From Paenibacillus rhizovicinus (GTDB taxonomy: Bacteria > Bacillota > Bacilli > Paenibacillales > Paenibacillaceae), in the NCBI RefSeq assembly GCF_010365285.1, contig NZ_CP048287.1, positions 182,231 through 246,230 of the forward strand: a stretch of 64,000 nucleotides of DNA. The letters run 5' to 3'. Of this stretch, positions 1 to 8,821 are shown in pieces. Numbering within the stretch: the first letter of the stretch is position 1; the number at the start of each line of letters is the position of its first letter. A program made the position numbers and the translations under genes. Below the pieces are notes generated by a model that was given only the letters and a program-made list of their open reading frames with translations, ran no database searches and was not told the DNA's origin.

Positions 1-755
1 TCAGCCGGGATACGTTCCGACTGATGTACCTCAACCCTCCTTACGATACCGACAGCGAGACGGTAGATGCCAAAGTGGAGCGAAAAGAAAAGAGATTCCT
101 GCGTCACCTCATGCAGTACGTGGCCGTAGACGGCATTCTCGTCTACAACATTCCGCGTGGGAGAATGACCAAGGATATCGTGGCGATGTTGGTTTCGAAC
201 CTGGACGACATTCACGTATTCCAGTCGCACGATGATACTTATCATCAGGTGTACGCGATCGGGAGGAAGCGTAAAGAGAAATTCCACGATCGGGATGCTG
301 TTCAGCGGATCTTGGACTTGATGGAGGAAGGAAGTAGCCTTGAGCGGCTGCCGATCCAAGGCGAGCCGCTATTTAAAGTGCTCGCTGGAAACGTTAATCC
401 GAAATATTTCCGTTCCAGTCATATGGACGTGGATCAGGTCTGTGAGGTATCGGTCAACTCTCAGCTGACCAAGCGGGGGATGGAGTGGACTACGCCGAAG
501 AAGCCGGCAGCCAGGCTGCAGCCGTTATTACCGGATAAGGAAATGCACCGGGTGCTGCGAATGGCTAGTGGGCGACTGAACGGCAAGGTAGGGCGAGGTC
601 CCATGCTCCACGTTCTCAAGGGAATCGTGAAGAAGGAAATCTCCCAGACGGTACTTGAACAAAGGAACGAGACGATCATTACGGATACGGAGATCTTCAA
701 AATCACCTTTAAGACCGTTGACCGATTGGGCATTATTCGTACGCTCCAAGGATAA
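1..755 (+). CDS. DUF6094-type methyltransferase-like protein, 5' end cut by the window
   Basis: The open frame runs in from base 3, so the first ATG (24) is probably internal and the N-terminal part, including the SAM-binding motif, lies outside the window. The visible part starts with the motif LNPPYD, which is motif IV of N6-adenine methyltransferases, and continues into a charged region that fits DUF6094-type proteins of plasmids and integrative elements. The likely role is DNA adenine methylation or a derived non-catalytic role, but the SAM site cannot be checked here. A strong ribosome binding site for the next gene follows 15 bases after the stop, so it probably forms an operon with the downstream helicase. 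Family assignment comes from motif memory only. Confidence 0.6.
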   Translation, partial: SRDTFRLMYLNPPYDTDSETVDAKVERKEKRFLRHLMQYVAVDGILVYNIPRGRMTKDIVAMLVSNLDDIHVFQSHDDTYHQVYAIGRKRKEKFHDRDAVQRILDLMEEGSSLERLPIQGEPLFKVLAGNVNPKYFRSSHMDVDQVCEVSVNSQLTKRGMEWTTPKKPAARLQPLLPDKEMHRVLRMASGRLNGKVGRGPMLHVLKGIVKKEISQTVLEQRNETIITDTEIFKITFKTVDRLGIIRTLQG

Positions 756-788
756 TCAATTCGAGCACAATCAGGAGGTAATTGGGAA

Positions 789-1427
789 ATGAAACATATG
801 TCATTCCAGCATAAGGATATTATCGTCAGGGTACATACCCCGCTTGTCGTCACCCGCTTCGTTGAGAAAGGGCAGACGCACGAGTTGGTCTATGCCAACT
901 TTATCGATATTGACTCGCGGGTACAGGCTGTATTTGCTCAGTTTCATCATTCGCGCAAAGCGAGTGATGTAAGCTTCTCAATCAGTCATGCGCCAAGAAT
1001 CGGGGAAACGGGCTATGACAAATCCTACTGGTCCATTAAGCCGAATGGGAAGTACAAGCATCAATCTCAGCGAGAGAATGAGACGTTCGTTACCGGTCTT
1101 GTTGCCAGTGAATGTGTGCTGGAGAGGCAGAAGGACAGTTTCGCGATCTTCGCGTGGGATGGCAACATTCAGCAGAAGCTTTTTTGGGCAATAGAGGCGT
1201 ACTACGAGACGCCGCTGCTTGAAGAGTGGACGTCGTACCTCTTTAACCAACTTGTGAGGGACAAGTGGCTTGTTCCGCTTGTCGTTCATGATTTTACGGG
1301 CGAATACCGTGATTTGGTTGCCTACGAATTACTTGTAGGCGAGGACGTCCTGGATGGGTACATTTCCTCTGGCATTCGAAGCGGTCGGATACTGCTCACC
1401 GAGGATGACGAAAAGGAGGCAATTTGA
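789..1427 (+). CDS. conserved protein of unknown function
   Basis: This 212-residue protein has no motif I recognise. It has a mixed alpha/beta composition with many aromatic residues, no signal peptide and no membrane segment, so it is probably cytosolic. The start is set by AGGAGG about 10 bases upstream of ATG 789. It sits between the DUF6094-type gene and the SNF2-like helicase in the same direction. The ribosome binding site of the helicase lies inside its last codons, which indicates translational coupling and suggests a joint role with the helicase. Confidence 0.7.
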   Translation: MKHMSFQHKDIIVRVHTPLVVTRFVEKGQTHELVYANFIDIDSRVQAVFAQFHHSRKASDVSFSISHAPRIGETGYDKSYWSIKPNGKYKHQSQRENETFVTGLVASECVLERQKDSFAIFAWDGNIQQKLFWAIEAYYETPLLEEWTSYLFNQLVRDKWLVPLVVHDFTGEYRDLVAYELLVGEDVLDGYISSGIRSGRILLTEDDEKEAI

Positions 1428-1428
1428 A

Positions 1429-4296
1429 TTGACTATGGAGACCATCGAATCAGCAGAAACCAATCTCGAGACAGCGATCCCGCTTCTGACGGATAGCGTT
1501 CGTGCGGGGGAACCTACTTCACTTGATGAAATCGAATCAATCGGTGATTACCTTTCCCTCTTTGGCGCCGATTTAATTAGACGTTTGGATGAGGAATATG
1601 TTCCTGTCCATCATCCTGGACGGGACAAGCCGCTTGAAGTACTTGAGAACTTAAACCGGCCTCTCTTCAGCGCCCAAGCACATGTGGTCACGGCACTCTT
1701 CAAAGGATTCAAGAAGAACCGGAATCAAATTTTGTGCGGTATGATGGGCACCGGTAAAACGGCCATGTCCATTGGGATGTTTTTCGCCCTTATTGCTGCT
1801 GAGCTCACGGAATGGTTGGACGGCAAAGGGCGAGTCATATACATGGTACCGAATCATCTGGTGAAGAAGACGAAGCGGGAAGTAGGGATTCTCCTCGATA
1901 AAAATCTGTTCGAGGTGACCTTCCTTAATGACTACAAGGACGTCATCAAGCTGCGCGACTCGGGGAAGATGGAGAGCGCGCCGACTAAAATCGAAGTGTA
2001 TATCATCGCACGGGATACAGCGAAACTCGGATACATCTTCGAGCCGGCAGCAACATGGGTCGATCGGACGTATATGAAACGCACGATCTTCGATGGTAAG
2101 GAGCGGTTGAACCAAAAAACCGCATTCCAAGGGTGGAAGTGCCCTTGCTGCGGCGGACAGCTCATGAAAGAAGAAGAAGGCAGTATCGTGCCGATGGAGT
2201 ATGAGGATTTCTTCAACAAGCAAGGCAAGCCAGCGCGACGGAAGAACAATCTTGTCTGCAGGAACCTTGTCCGTCTCTACAAAAACAGCGATCCGGAGAA
2301 AGATGAGTATCAAGAGTGCAGTACGCCCTTGTGGCAAGCGAAAAACAAGGACAGGCGGAGCTTCTCGGGCGAATCCCGGGCTTACGGCGGCGCATCACCG
2401 AGGAAAGTATCGCCCGCGGACTTGTTCAAACGGTATTTCAAGAACAAGTTCGATCTTGCGATTGGAGATGAATGCCATGAGTTAACCGGAGGCAGCGCGC
2501 AAGCGCACGCGTTTCATGTTCTGATGGAATGTTCAAAGCACTCTCTAGCAATGACGGGTAGCCTCATGAATGGGTACGCTAGTAATTTATTTGAGCTACT
2601 CTTTCGAATGTTCCCTAATAGATTGATAGAGAATGGATTTAAGTGGGGCGATGTCGGCCGGTGGATCGATTTGTACGGTGTCCGTGAAAAGGTGACCAAG
2701 ATCCGAAAGGATGACGTCGCTCTTAACAGCTCAAGCAATGGCAATAAACGTGCCAGCGTGAAGGAATTACCAGCCGCCGCTCCGCAGCTATTTACGGATA
2801 TGCTGAGTGACGTTGCTGTCTTCATTCAGATGTCAGACATGTTTGAAGTGCTGCCGGAGCTGACGGAAGGGCCAATGAACGTCTCCTTGCACGGTGATCG
2901 TCAATTTATCTCCTGCATGACAAGAATTGAGCGCCGGTCGGGGCAGAAGAAACGTTCGCTTTCCAAATCCGCACGTCTTGTAGCTCCATCGTGGTATTTG
3001 GCGAGCAACCTCGCTGAAGTGGAGGGTAAGCTACGGGAAGCGGTTGTGAAGGAGCTTGAAGGCGGCGGTCAATCCGTTTTACTAGGCAGTCTGCTCAGCA
3101 CGCTGCTTAGCTATCCGGACGTGCCTTTCAATTTCGAAGGGGTCTATCATCCGGACACGGGTAAAGAAATCGTTTCTCCCAATTATCGCTTAAGCAGTCG
3201 GGTTCTCTATCCAAAAGAGCGGCAGCTGATCAAATTTGTGAGAGAACGAATTAATGCCGGCCGGAAAGTAGGGGTCTATGCAACGTTTACTGGCAAGATG
3301 AGGACACTACAGCGTCTTCAAATGCTGCTGGAGGAACGTGGAATCAAAACAGCTGTCTTGGAAACAGATATTGAGGGGCCAGCGCGGGAAGAATGGATAG
3401 CGGAGAGGGAGAGAGAAGGGGTACAGGTTTTACTCACTAACCCCATTCTAGTTTCCACGGGACTTGATTTGCTAGGTTTCCCATCCCTCTTCTTCTACCA
3501 AACCGGCTATCGTCTTAATATCGTCCGCCAGGCGAGTCGACGTCATTGGCGAATTGGGCAGCAAAATCTCTGTGAGACGGTTTATAGCGGCTACAAAGAT
3601 ACAATGCAAGAACTTGCCATTAATCTAATGGCGGCCAAGATGAGCGCCGCGTTGGCGCTTGAAGGACAGTTTAGCCAGGAAGGACTTGCGGCATTGACGG
3701 AAGGGTCGGGTGGCAGCCTTGCGACTGAAATTGCCAAGCGCTTTGTCGGAAATAACATCTCGGGCGTGGAGAGTGCAGAATCGATCTGGGGCAAAATGAC
3801 GATCGATGCGTCGAAGCTTGCAGTTGTTAAACCGGCAGCAGCCCCGGCAATGGAGACGGAAGAACCGGTAGATTCGATTATCTCTTATGAGGCCGATCCC
3901 GTTTCTTCTATTCGGACTTATCAAGCAGAATCCTTGCAATCGGCATTACTCGCTTGGGCCAAGGATACAGTGCCAGCAGATCTCTTTACTCGCCTTGAGC
4001 AACAGATCAACTTTGTTGAGCAAAACGTGCTAAAAGGAATATGCGGGCTTACTGCAAATTCCTTGTCCTTGCTTGGTGATATCGAATTGATATGGGATTC
4101 AGAACAGGCACCGATGGAAACTGAATCATTCCGCCGATGGGTTTATAACCTTGCGGTTAAACCGGTCGAGGAGCGGCCTCGGACTTCTGTCGGAGGAGGC
4201 AAGACGTTGGAGCTGATTGCCGAAGGAAAGAAAACGAAGATCAAAATGAAAAAGGTCTACAACGTTTCCGAAGGCCAGTACGCTTTCAATTTCTAA
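1429..4296 (+). CDS. SNF2/DEAD-like superfamily 2 helicase with zinc ribbon
   Basis: I place the start at TTG 1429, nine bases after AAGGAGG; ATG 1435 is the alternative, and an upstream in-frame ATG (1354) lies within the previous gene. The 955-residue protein has a Walker A motif GMMGTGKT (about residues 104-111), an insert with CPCC and later cysteines (from about 238) resembling a zinc ribbon, and a DECH Walker B box (about 347-350). The C-terminal helicase domain ends in RQASRRHWRIGQQ, a SNF2-style motif VI. It should be an ATP-driven DNA translocase or remodeller. Its position after a methyltransferase-like gene fits DNA processing or defence of a mobile element. No nuclease domain is obvious; the C-terminal 150 residues are unassigned. 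Confidence 0.8.
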   Translation: MTMETIESAETNLETAIPLLTDSVRAGEPTSLDEIESIGDYLSLFGADLIRRLDEEYVPVHHPGRDKPLEVLENLNRPLFSAQAHVVTALFKGFKKNRNQILCGMMGTGKTAMSIGMFFALIAAELTEWLDGKGRVIYMVPNHLVKKTKREVGILLDKNLFEVTFLNDYKDVIKLRDSGKMESAPTKIEVYIIARDTAKLGYIFEPAATWVDRTYMKRTIFDGKERLNQKTAFQGWKCPCCGGQLMKEEEGSIVPMEYEDFFNKQGKPARRKNNLVCRNLVRLYKNSDPEKDEYQECSTPLWQAKNKDRRSFSGESRAYGGASPRKVSPADLFKRYFKNKFDLAIGDECHELTGGSAQAHAFHVLMECSKHSLAMTGSLMNGYASNLFELLFRMFPNRLIENGFKWGDVGRWIDLYGVREKVTKIRKDDVALNSSSNGNKRASVKELPAAAPQLFTDMLSDVAVFIQMSDMFEVLPELTEGPMNVSLHGDRQFISCMTRIERRSGQKKRSLSKSARLVAPSWYLASNLAEVEGKLREAVVKELEGGGQSVLLGSLLSTLLSYPDVPFNFEGVYHPDTGKEIVSPNYRLSSRVLYPKERQLIKFVRERINAGRKVGVYATFTGKMRTLQRLQMLLEERGIKTAVLETDIEGPAREEWIAEREREGVQVLLTNPILVSTGLDLLGFPSLFFYQTGYRLNIVRQASRRHWRIGQQNLCETVYSGYKDTMQELAINLMAAKMSAALALEGQFSQEGLAALTEGSGGSLATEIAKRFVGNNISGVESAESIWGKMTIDASKLAVVKPAAAPAMETEEPVDSIISYEADPVSSIRTYQAESLQSALLAWAKDTVPADLFTRLEQQINFVEQNVLKGICGLTANSLSLLGDIELIWDSEQAPMETESFRRWVYNLAVKPVEERPRTSVGGGKTLELIAEGKKTKIKMKKVYNVSEGQYAFNF

Positions 4297-4377
4297 TTGT
4301 ACGCAACCAGGGGAGCGGGTGGCCGCTCCCTTAGGTTTACTTTGTGGGTAATTCGAAACGAACGAGGAGGAGACAGC

Positions 4378-5400
4378 ATGGAAAGCCAGTTGTCACCACA
4401 GGAGGCTCCGCGAATCCGCCGGACGCCCCTTTGGAAAATTTGGACATGTTATGTGACGGCATTCTTATTTACCGTACTGATTTTGGCTTCACTGATTGGA
4501 GCTGCAGGATCGCTTCTTCCTGAAAGCTGGGCCGAGCACTTTTCAATTTGGGATCTCTTTGAATTTGCGGGACTTGGCTTCTTAATTGTCTTCTTTACCC
4601 GCTTCATTGGGGGGATGTGGCGTAGCCGCAGTGAAGATTTGAAATTAGGTTTTACGGATTTTCCGAACCCATTTTTCGATGAGAATTTCATCCAGGCGCC
4701 GCACTTTTTAAGAGATGAGATCGAGGAGATGCGAGGTCATCTTGCTGAGGCTATTGCCGAAGGGAAACGGGCAGAGAAGATTGTACGCTCTCTGAATCGA
4801 CATGCTCTGGAAAAAGAACAAGTCATCGAGGAACTCTCCAAAAAGCTGACCGTGCTCATACGACATCATGAGAATGCAAGCCGGCTCCTTGGATCCGCAG
4901 CATACCTCTCCTATATGGGTGATGTATGGCGAAGTGAGATGCTGAATAACATTCTGTCCGAGTGCTTGACGTGTCTTGAGAAGGATCAGAGTGACAAGTC
5001 CGTCTCCTTATTCAGAGTGTATGGGGATGAACTTCGCATTGAGCATTATATTCGGATTTCGGCAGCGTCCGCGCGCAAAATGCGTCTGAAAAAGGGCGAA
5101 GGATTCGCCGGCATGGTTTGGGATATCGGGGAATCACAGTATCTTCCTGATATATCCGCGAACCCATCTTTTGCGGGCCAGCTTAAGCCTAACGACGAGT
5201 ATTCTTCGATCGTTGGTGTTCCGATCCGAATCAACGGTGAAGTTCTGGGCGTTCTCTGCGTGCAATCAGAAGTACTTGACGGTTTCAGTAAACAAGACCT
5301 GCGCACGCTTCGCTTTTACGCGCACGCATGTTCTTTAATCTTTGTCTATGATATAATGAATTCAAAGATGGGAAGTGCGGAAGGGGTGGCTCAGGCATGA
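4378..5400 (+). CDS. membrane-anchored GAF-domain protein
   Basis: The start is ATG 4378, preceded by GAGGAGGAG; upstream in-frame codons overlap intergenic sequence. The 340-residue protein has two hydrophobic segments near residues 25-45 and 60-80, then a charged coiled-coil stretch around 110-170. A GAF-type domain fills the C-terminal half (from about 190), with the usual strand pattern around GFAGMVWD and VGVPIRINGEVLGVLCVQS. The GAF domain would face the cytosol and sense a small ligand or redox state. There is no kinase, cyclase or GGDEF domain attached, so the output is unknown. It ends in a four-base ATGA overlap with the next gene. Confidence 0.75.
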   Translation: MESQLSPQEAPRIRRTPLWKIWTCYVTAFLFTVLILASLIGAAGSLLPESWAEHFSIWDLFEFAGLGFLIVFFTRFIGGMWRSRSEDLKLGFTDFPNPFFDENFIQAPHFLRDEIEEMRGHLAEAIAEGKRAEKIVRSLNRHALEKEQVIEELSKKLTVLIRHHENASRLLGSAAYLSYMGDVWRSEMLNNILSECLTCLEKDQSDKSVSLFRVYGDELRIEHYIRISAASARKMRLKKGEGFAGMVWDIGESQYLPDISANPSFAGQLKPNDEYSSIVGVPIRINGEVLGVLCVQSEVLDGFSKQDLRTLRFYAHACSLIFVYDIMNSKMGSAEGVAQA

Positions 5401-5579
5401 TTACCAGAACAGGTTGGGAAGATGTCGATGCTCTTTTTGAACAAGCCGAAAGCTTGAAAGATGAGCTCGAGGAGATTCAAAAAGAAGCGGCAGATATTCT
5501 TTATCCGGAAGGGAAGAAGCCTGCCGACACCAGTAATACCAGAAAATCATTGAAACATCGAATCATACGTAGTGCATAA
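5397..5579 (+). CDS. small acidic helical protein, unknown
   Basis: This 60-residue protein overlaps the GAF gene by ATGA, a sign of translational coupling. Residues 8-35 are strongly acidic and helical, and the tail is basic. It may be a partner of the GAF protein. It is the last gene of the leftmost operon, because an intrinsic terminator follows a few bases later. I do not recognise a family. Confidence 0.6.
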   Translation: MITRTGWEDVDALFEQAESLKDELEEIQKEAADILYPEGKKPADTSNTRKSLKHRIIRSA

Positions 5580-5584
5580 TAAGA

Positions 5585-5612
5585 AGGCGCGGGGTAATCC
5601 TCGCGTCTTTTT
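5585..5612 (+). terminator. intrinsic terminator of the helicase-GAF operon
   Basis: A ten-pair stem (two G-U pairs) with a TAAT loop is followed by TTTTT. It lies 5 bases after the stop of the small acidic gene. Confidence 0.85.
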
Positions 5613-6059
5613 GTATGGATTATTAATTTTATGGCTATACCATTGATAGAGTAGGTGAATGCTAGATTCCAGCTATTGCTTTGTCGGTCCAGAAACCTGG
5701 TAGTGCGCACCATTCGTTCCCACAAACGGATGCAGGGAGTAACGGAAACCGCGAACATTCTTCAGTGATGAAGCATTTCTCCGAAACACGAGCGCTCGTG
5801 AGTGCCGACGATCTGCGTTGCACATTTGTTAGGCGATTCGCGCCTAGAGACGGCGATCCGCGCCAAATTTGAGTGGCATTCCATAAACCCACACGCCCCA
5901 AGGTACCGAAAGGTACCAAGGGGCTTTTCGGCATGATAATAATGCAGCAAGTGTGGTTATATATTGACTTAAATTTCCAAGTGTAGGAAACTTGAAATAA
6001 AGTCGAAAAAAGTCAAAGCAGATTAAAGTTTAAATCTCATCCTTTCACTGGAGGTAAGT
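5613..6059. other. gene-free spacer with a second hairpin
   Basis: No convincing reading frame is present in these 450 bases. A hairpin at 5895-5924 (GCCCC...GGGGC, with GGTACC on both arms around a GAAA loop and an A-A internal mismatch) is followed by TTTT and looks like a terminator left from a lost gene. The AT-rich 5950-6050 stretch probably holds the promoter of the nucleotidyltransferase gene. Confidence 0.5.
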
Positions 6060-6821
6060 ATGTCCGACGAATACGTGCTTAAAATTGCAAATAAATATTA
6101 TATTCAATCTGCTATTGATGTATCGACCCAAACAAATGTGATTAATCCGTTAAATCGCCTCATATCCCATTGGGCCGGGGATTGTCTTAACGATACTTAC
6201 TTATCAGGTTCTAGGGCAAAAGGTACCGCGATCAACTTGTCTTCAGACCTTGATTTGTTTATCTCGCTTAAATCAACTACAAATAATACGCTCAAGGAAA
6301 TATATGTTTCGCTTTATAGTTATTTTGACAGTGCGGGATATAAACCGCGCAAACAAAATGTTTCTATTGGTTTGAACATTGCTGGAAAGCAAGTCGATTT
6401 GGTTCCAGCAAAGAAAAGACCAGGTAACACAAACGATCACAGTCTTTGCCTCAGCAAGCGGGAGACATGGACTCAAACTAATGTAATCAAACATATTAAC
6501 ATGGTGCAGAATTCTGGTAGGATACCAGAAATCGTATTGTTAAAAATTTGGCGTAAACTACACAAACTAAACTTCCCATCAATCTACTTGGAATTAACCG
6601 TTATAGAAGCATTAAAAGGCAAAAGTAAAAACACCCCCGCAAACAACTTTTCATCACTATTGGATTATTTGCGAGATGAGTTTATTGGAAAAAAGGTCGT
6701 TGATCCTGCGAATTCAAGCAATGTTAACTCCGAAGACTTGTATAAGCATGAGAAAGAAGCTATCCAGAAAAAGGCAAGAGAAGGCCGTTCTCAAAAATAC
6801 TGGGAAGACATCATTTGGTAG
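6060..6821 (+). CDS. CD-NTase-like nucleotidyltransferase
   Basis: The start is ATG 6060 after CTGGAGG. The 253-residue protein has the polymerase-beta-type nucleotidyltransferase core: GSRAKGT at 50-56, the catalytic pair D63/D65 in SSDLDLF, and a third acidic residue D113 in QVDLVPAKK. This spacing fits the CD-NTase/SMODS group that makes cyclic nucleotides in CBASS defence, though tRNA-type or minimal nucleotidyltransferases share the core. The following gene encodes a nuclease-like DUF6602 protein, so the two may form a signal-producing enzyme and effector, or a simple NTase-nuclease pair. The lower GC content than the preceding operon suggests a separate transfer event. No Cap2/Cap3-type ancillary genes sit beside it. 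Confidence 0.7.
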   Translation: MSDEYVLKIANKYYIQSAIDVSTQTNVINPLNRLISHWAGDCLNDTYLSGSRAKGTAINLSSDLDLFISLKSTTNNTLKEIYVSLYSYFDSAGYKPRKQNVSIGLNIAGKQVDLVPAKKRPGNTNDHSLCLSKRETWTQTNVIKHINMVQNSGRIPEIVLLKIWRKLHKLNFPSIYLELTVIEALKGKSKNTPANNFSSLLDYLRDEFIGKKVVDPANSSNVNSEDLYKHEKEAIQKKAREGRSQKYWEDIIW

Positions 6822-6875
6822 GCGGTGTGATATGACTAATAAAGTGAACATGAAAGATTTATTTCATGAAATGAA

Positions 6876-7565
6876 ATGCAACAGGAAATGATTAAGAAAC
6901 TATCTTTAATACGCAGGCATGTTCCACATGCACCAACTAAAGGAGCTGCGGTTGAATTAAGCTGGATCGAGTTTCTTAGTACTTATTTGCCGAACCGATA
7001 TTCAGTAGATTCTGCCTTTGTTGTCGATAATACAGGTAAATGCAGCGACCAGATTGACCTGGTTATATACGACCAGCAATACTCCCCCTTTGTCTTTTTT
7101 CATTCTGGTGTTAAGTACATTCCGGCTGAGAGCGTATACGCGATCTTTGAAGTAAAGCAATCACTAAACAAGCAGCATATTGAGTATGCTGCAGATAAGG
7201 CAGAGTCGGTCCGTGCTCTCAAGCGTACATCCGTGCCTATCGTTCATGCTGGGGGGACCTATCCGCCAAGACCGGTATTCGACATCGTGGCTGGAATAAT
7301 TACCACATCTTCCGATTGGACGCCGCCATTCGGAAAACCATTTTATGAGGTGACTGGAGCTTTAAAACCGTGGCAGCGCCTTAATATCGGTTGTACATTG
7401 GACAGCGGTTCTTTCCTCCTACAACCGGATGGGACATTTGAATCCAGTTCAAATGAAGAGTCTTTAATTTTCTTTTTTATTAAATTGTTTACTCAACTAC
7501 AAAACCTGGGGACCGTCCCTGCAATGGATATTGATTTATATAGCCAGGCACTTGACTCTATTTAA
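6876..7565 (+). CDS. DUF6602 PD-(D/E)XK-like protein, N-terminus shifted by a 5-bp duplication
   Basis: The 229-residue frame has the arrangement typical of DUF6602: TKGAAVE near residue 22, SDQIDLVIYD with D61, and AIFEVKQ with E92 and K94. This is a PD-(D/E)XK-type nuclease signature. A short frame starting at ATG 6832 encodes a peptide ending LFHEM that reads as the natural N-terminus. It goes out of frame at a tandem GAAAT duplication around 6868-6877. ATG 6876 can restart translation and would lose only about 14 residues, so the protein may still be made. It follows the nucleotidyltransferase gene directly and is its probable effector partner. Confidence 0.65.
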   Translation: MQQEMIKKLSLIRRHVPHAPTKGAAVELSWIEFLSTYLPNRYSVDSAFVVDNTGKCSDQIDLVIYDQQYSPFVFFHSGVKYIPAESVYAIFEVKQSLNKQHIEYAADKAESVRALKRTSVPIVHAGGTYPPRPVFDIVAGIITTSSDWTPPFGKPFYEVTGALKPWQRLNIGCTLDSGSFLLQPDGTFESSSNEESLIFFFIKLFTQLQNLGTVPAMDIDLYSQALDSI

Positions 7566-7668
7566 GAATCAAACGTTTTTAGCAAGCTGTTAGTTCAGTA
7601 AAACAGCAGTATTCTAGGACTTTATTTTCTTCAGACATTCGGCCTGAAAAGTTTTTCTGCAAAAAATT

Positions 7669-7696
7669 TTGAGAAACAGAATCTTCGTTATATGAT
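7669..7696 (+). promoter_or_regulatory. sigma-A-type promoter
   Basis: TTGAGA (7669-7674) and TATGAT (7691-7696) are separated by 16 bases, about 30 bases upstream of the start of the next gene. Confidence 0.6.
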
Positions 7697-7726
7697 AGTT
7701 TCAAATAGCAGAGGAGGTTGGTCTAC

Positions 7727-8068
7727 ATGGCCAAAGCAAAAATTTATCCGACCTGCCGAATTTGTGACAAGCTGAATGCCGAAGGAACGCATTGCGCTAT
7801 ATTCGGAGCTCTCACTACAGGTCAAGTTGACAATACTGCCGTCGGTAACGCTTGTAGCAAATCGGGCGACTATGTACGGATGCTTCACGCGAAACCGAAC
7901 GAATACAATCTCGGTCGCACACCCGCCGGCAAGCCTATCGTCGATGAAGAAGAGAGTCAGCTGCTCGTTTTTGATGCTGACGATGAAACCAAGGGGTTCC
8001 AGGAACGTCATGGAATGAGCCTCGAAGAATGGGCAATTAGTACATTCGGCGAAAAGAAACCGGAATGA
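7727..8068 (+). CDS. small cysteine-containing protein, unknown
   Basis: ATG 7727 is preceded by AGAGGAGG at good spacing; the longer frame from TTG 7718 would start inside this signal. The 113-residue protein has a CRICDK motif near its N-terminus and further cysteines at C.IFGAL and NACSKSG, possibly a small metal-binding unit, followed by an acidic C-terminal half. It has its own promoter. I do not recognise a family. Confidence 0.65.
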   Translation: MAKAKIYPTCRICDKLNAEGTHCAIFGALTTGQVDNTAVGNACSKSGDYVRMLHAKPNEYNLGRTPAGKPIVDEEESQLLVFDADDETKGFQERHGMSLEEWAISTFGEKKPE

Positions 8069-8114
8069 GCGTAGACAGGAAAATAAAGTTCATGACGCAT
8101 AGTAGGCGGTGTAC

Positions 8115-8288
8115 ATGGTGGAAGACGATGAGCTCTATAAGCACGCAATGAAACGTATTGACGAGCTTGTGGAAGAGGTATTCCAGATATGTGACGAGGT
8201 TGCAGATGAAAACCATTACGAACGGGAATGGGTGCTGGATCGATTTAGAGCTAGATTTAGTGCTGCAAAGCGAAAATCGAAGAAGTAA
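8115..8288 (+). CDS. 57-residue helical protein, unknown
   Basis: This short frame starts at ATG 8115 behind a weak GGCGG signal and ends with a lysine-rich tail. It is mostly predicted helix and very rich in charged residues (VEDDELYK, RIDELVEEV). Codon use resembles its neighbours. It is supported only by composition and position. Confidence 0.4.
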   Translation: MVEDDELYKHAMKRIDELVEEVFQICDEVADENHYEREWVLDRFRARFSAAKRKSKK

Positions 8289-8327
8289 TCCAGTGATTAG
8301 GGTGGTGCACTTGGTAATGAGCATACC

Positions 8328-8588
8328 TTGGTACATGAAGGAGCCCGGTTTGAACCTGGGACTGTAGCTGACGTTGGTCATTCTCTTCGACTAAGATTAT
8401 ACCAACCGGCATCAAGGGCCAGCGAATGGCGACTGTATATGTCGATTAGAACGAGCTCCTCTGACGGCGCTGGAGATAGGCTGACGAGAGAAACGAAAGT
8501 CGCAGTATTTAATAAATGTCAAACGTTCCAAGAGGCACAATGTCGCGCCGAGACTTGGTTTGGAAATTGGCGACGTGATTTGTTTTAA
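8328..8588 (+). CDS. possible small protein, unknown
   Basis: A frame from TTG 8328 encodes 86 residues with a protein-like C-terminal half (WRLYMSIRT ... TFQEAQCRAETWFGNWRRD). There is no clear ribosome binding site and the start is uncertain; ATG 8439 within it is another option. It could be a remnant. The 230 bases that follow hold a second weak frame (8560-8760) and the promoter of the next gene. Confidence 0.3.
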   Translation: MVHEGARFEPGTVADVGHSLRLRLYQPASRASEWRLYMSIRTSSSDGAGDRLTRETKVAVFNKCQTFQEAQCRAETWFGNWRRDLF

Positions 8589-8779
8589 AAGCAATGCCAA
8601 GTACGATATGAAATTAAAGGTTGGGCGCGCATCTCGTCTCCGTCTTGAATTTCACCAGCTGCGGGCAGCATCTGCACTCAGCGGATCCGCGAAAGCATGG
8701 GCAGTAGAAGTTCGAGAAGATGTGGAAAGACACCAAGAGGTTCGAGAGCTACACTGCTGAATAATATGGTACAATACTT

Positions 8780-8801
8780 GTATATCAGTATACTAATATA
8801 C
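8780..8801. promoter_or_regulatory. near-perfect 22-bp palindrome, likely operator
   Basis: GTATATCAGTATACTAATAT at 8780 continues to AC at 8801. It reads the same on the other strand at 20 of 22 positions and is centred on AGTATACT. It lies directly upstream of the ribosome binding site at 8811 and next to a TATGGT/TACAAT-like promoter region, so it would block transcription of the next gene when bound. Confidence 0.55.
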
Positions 8802-8821
8802 CACTTTTTGGAGGGGTTATA

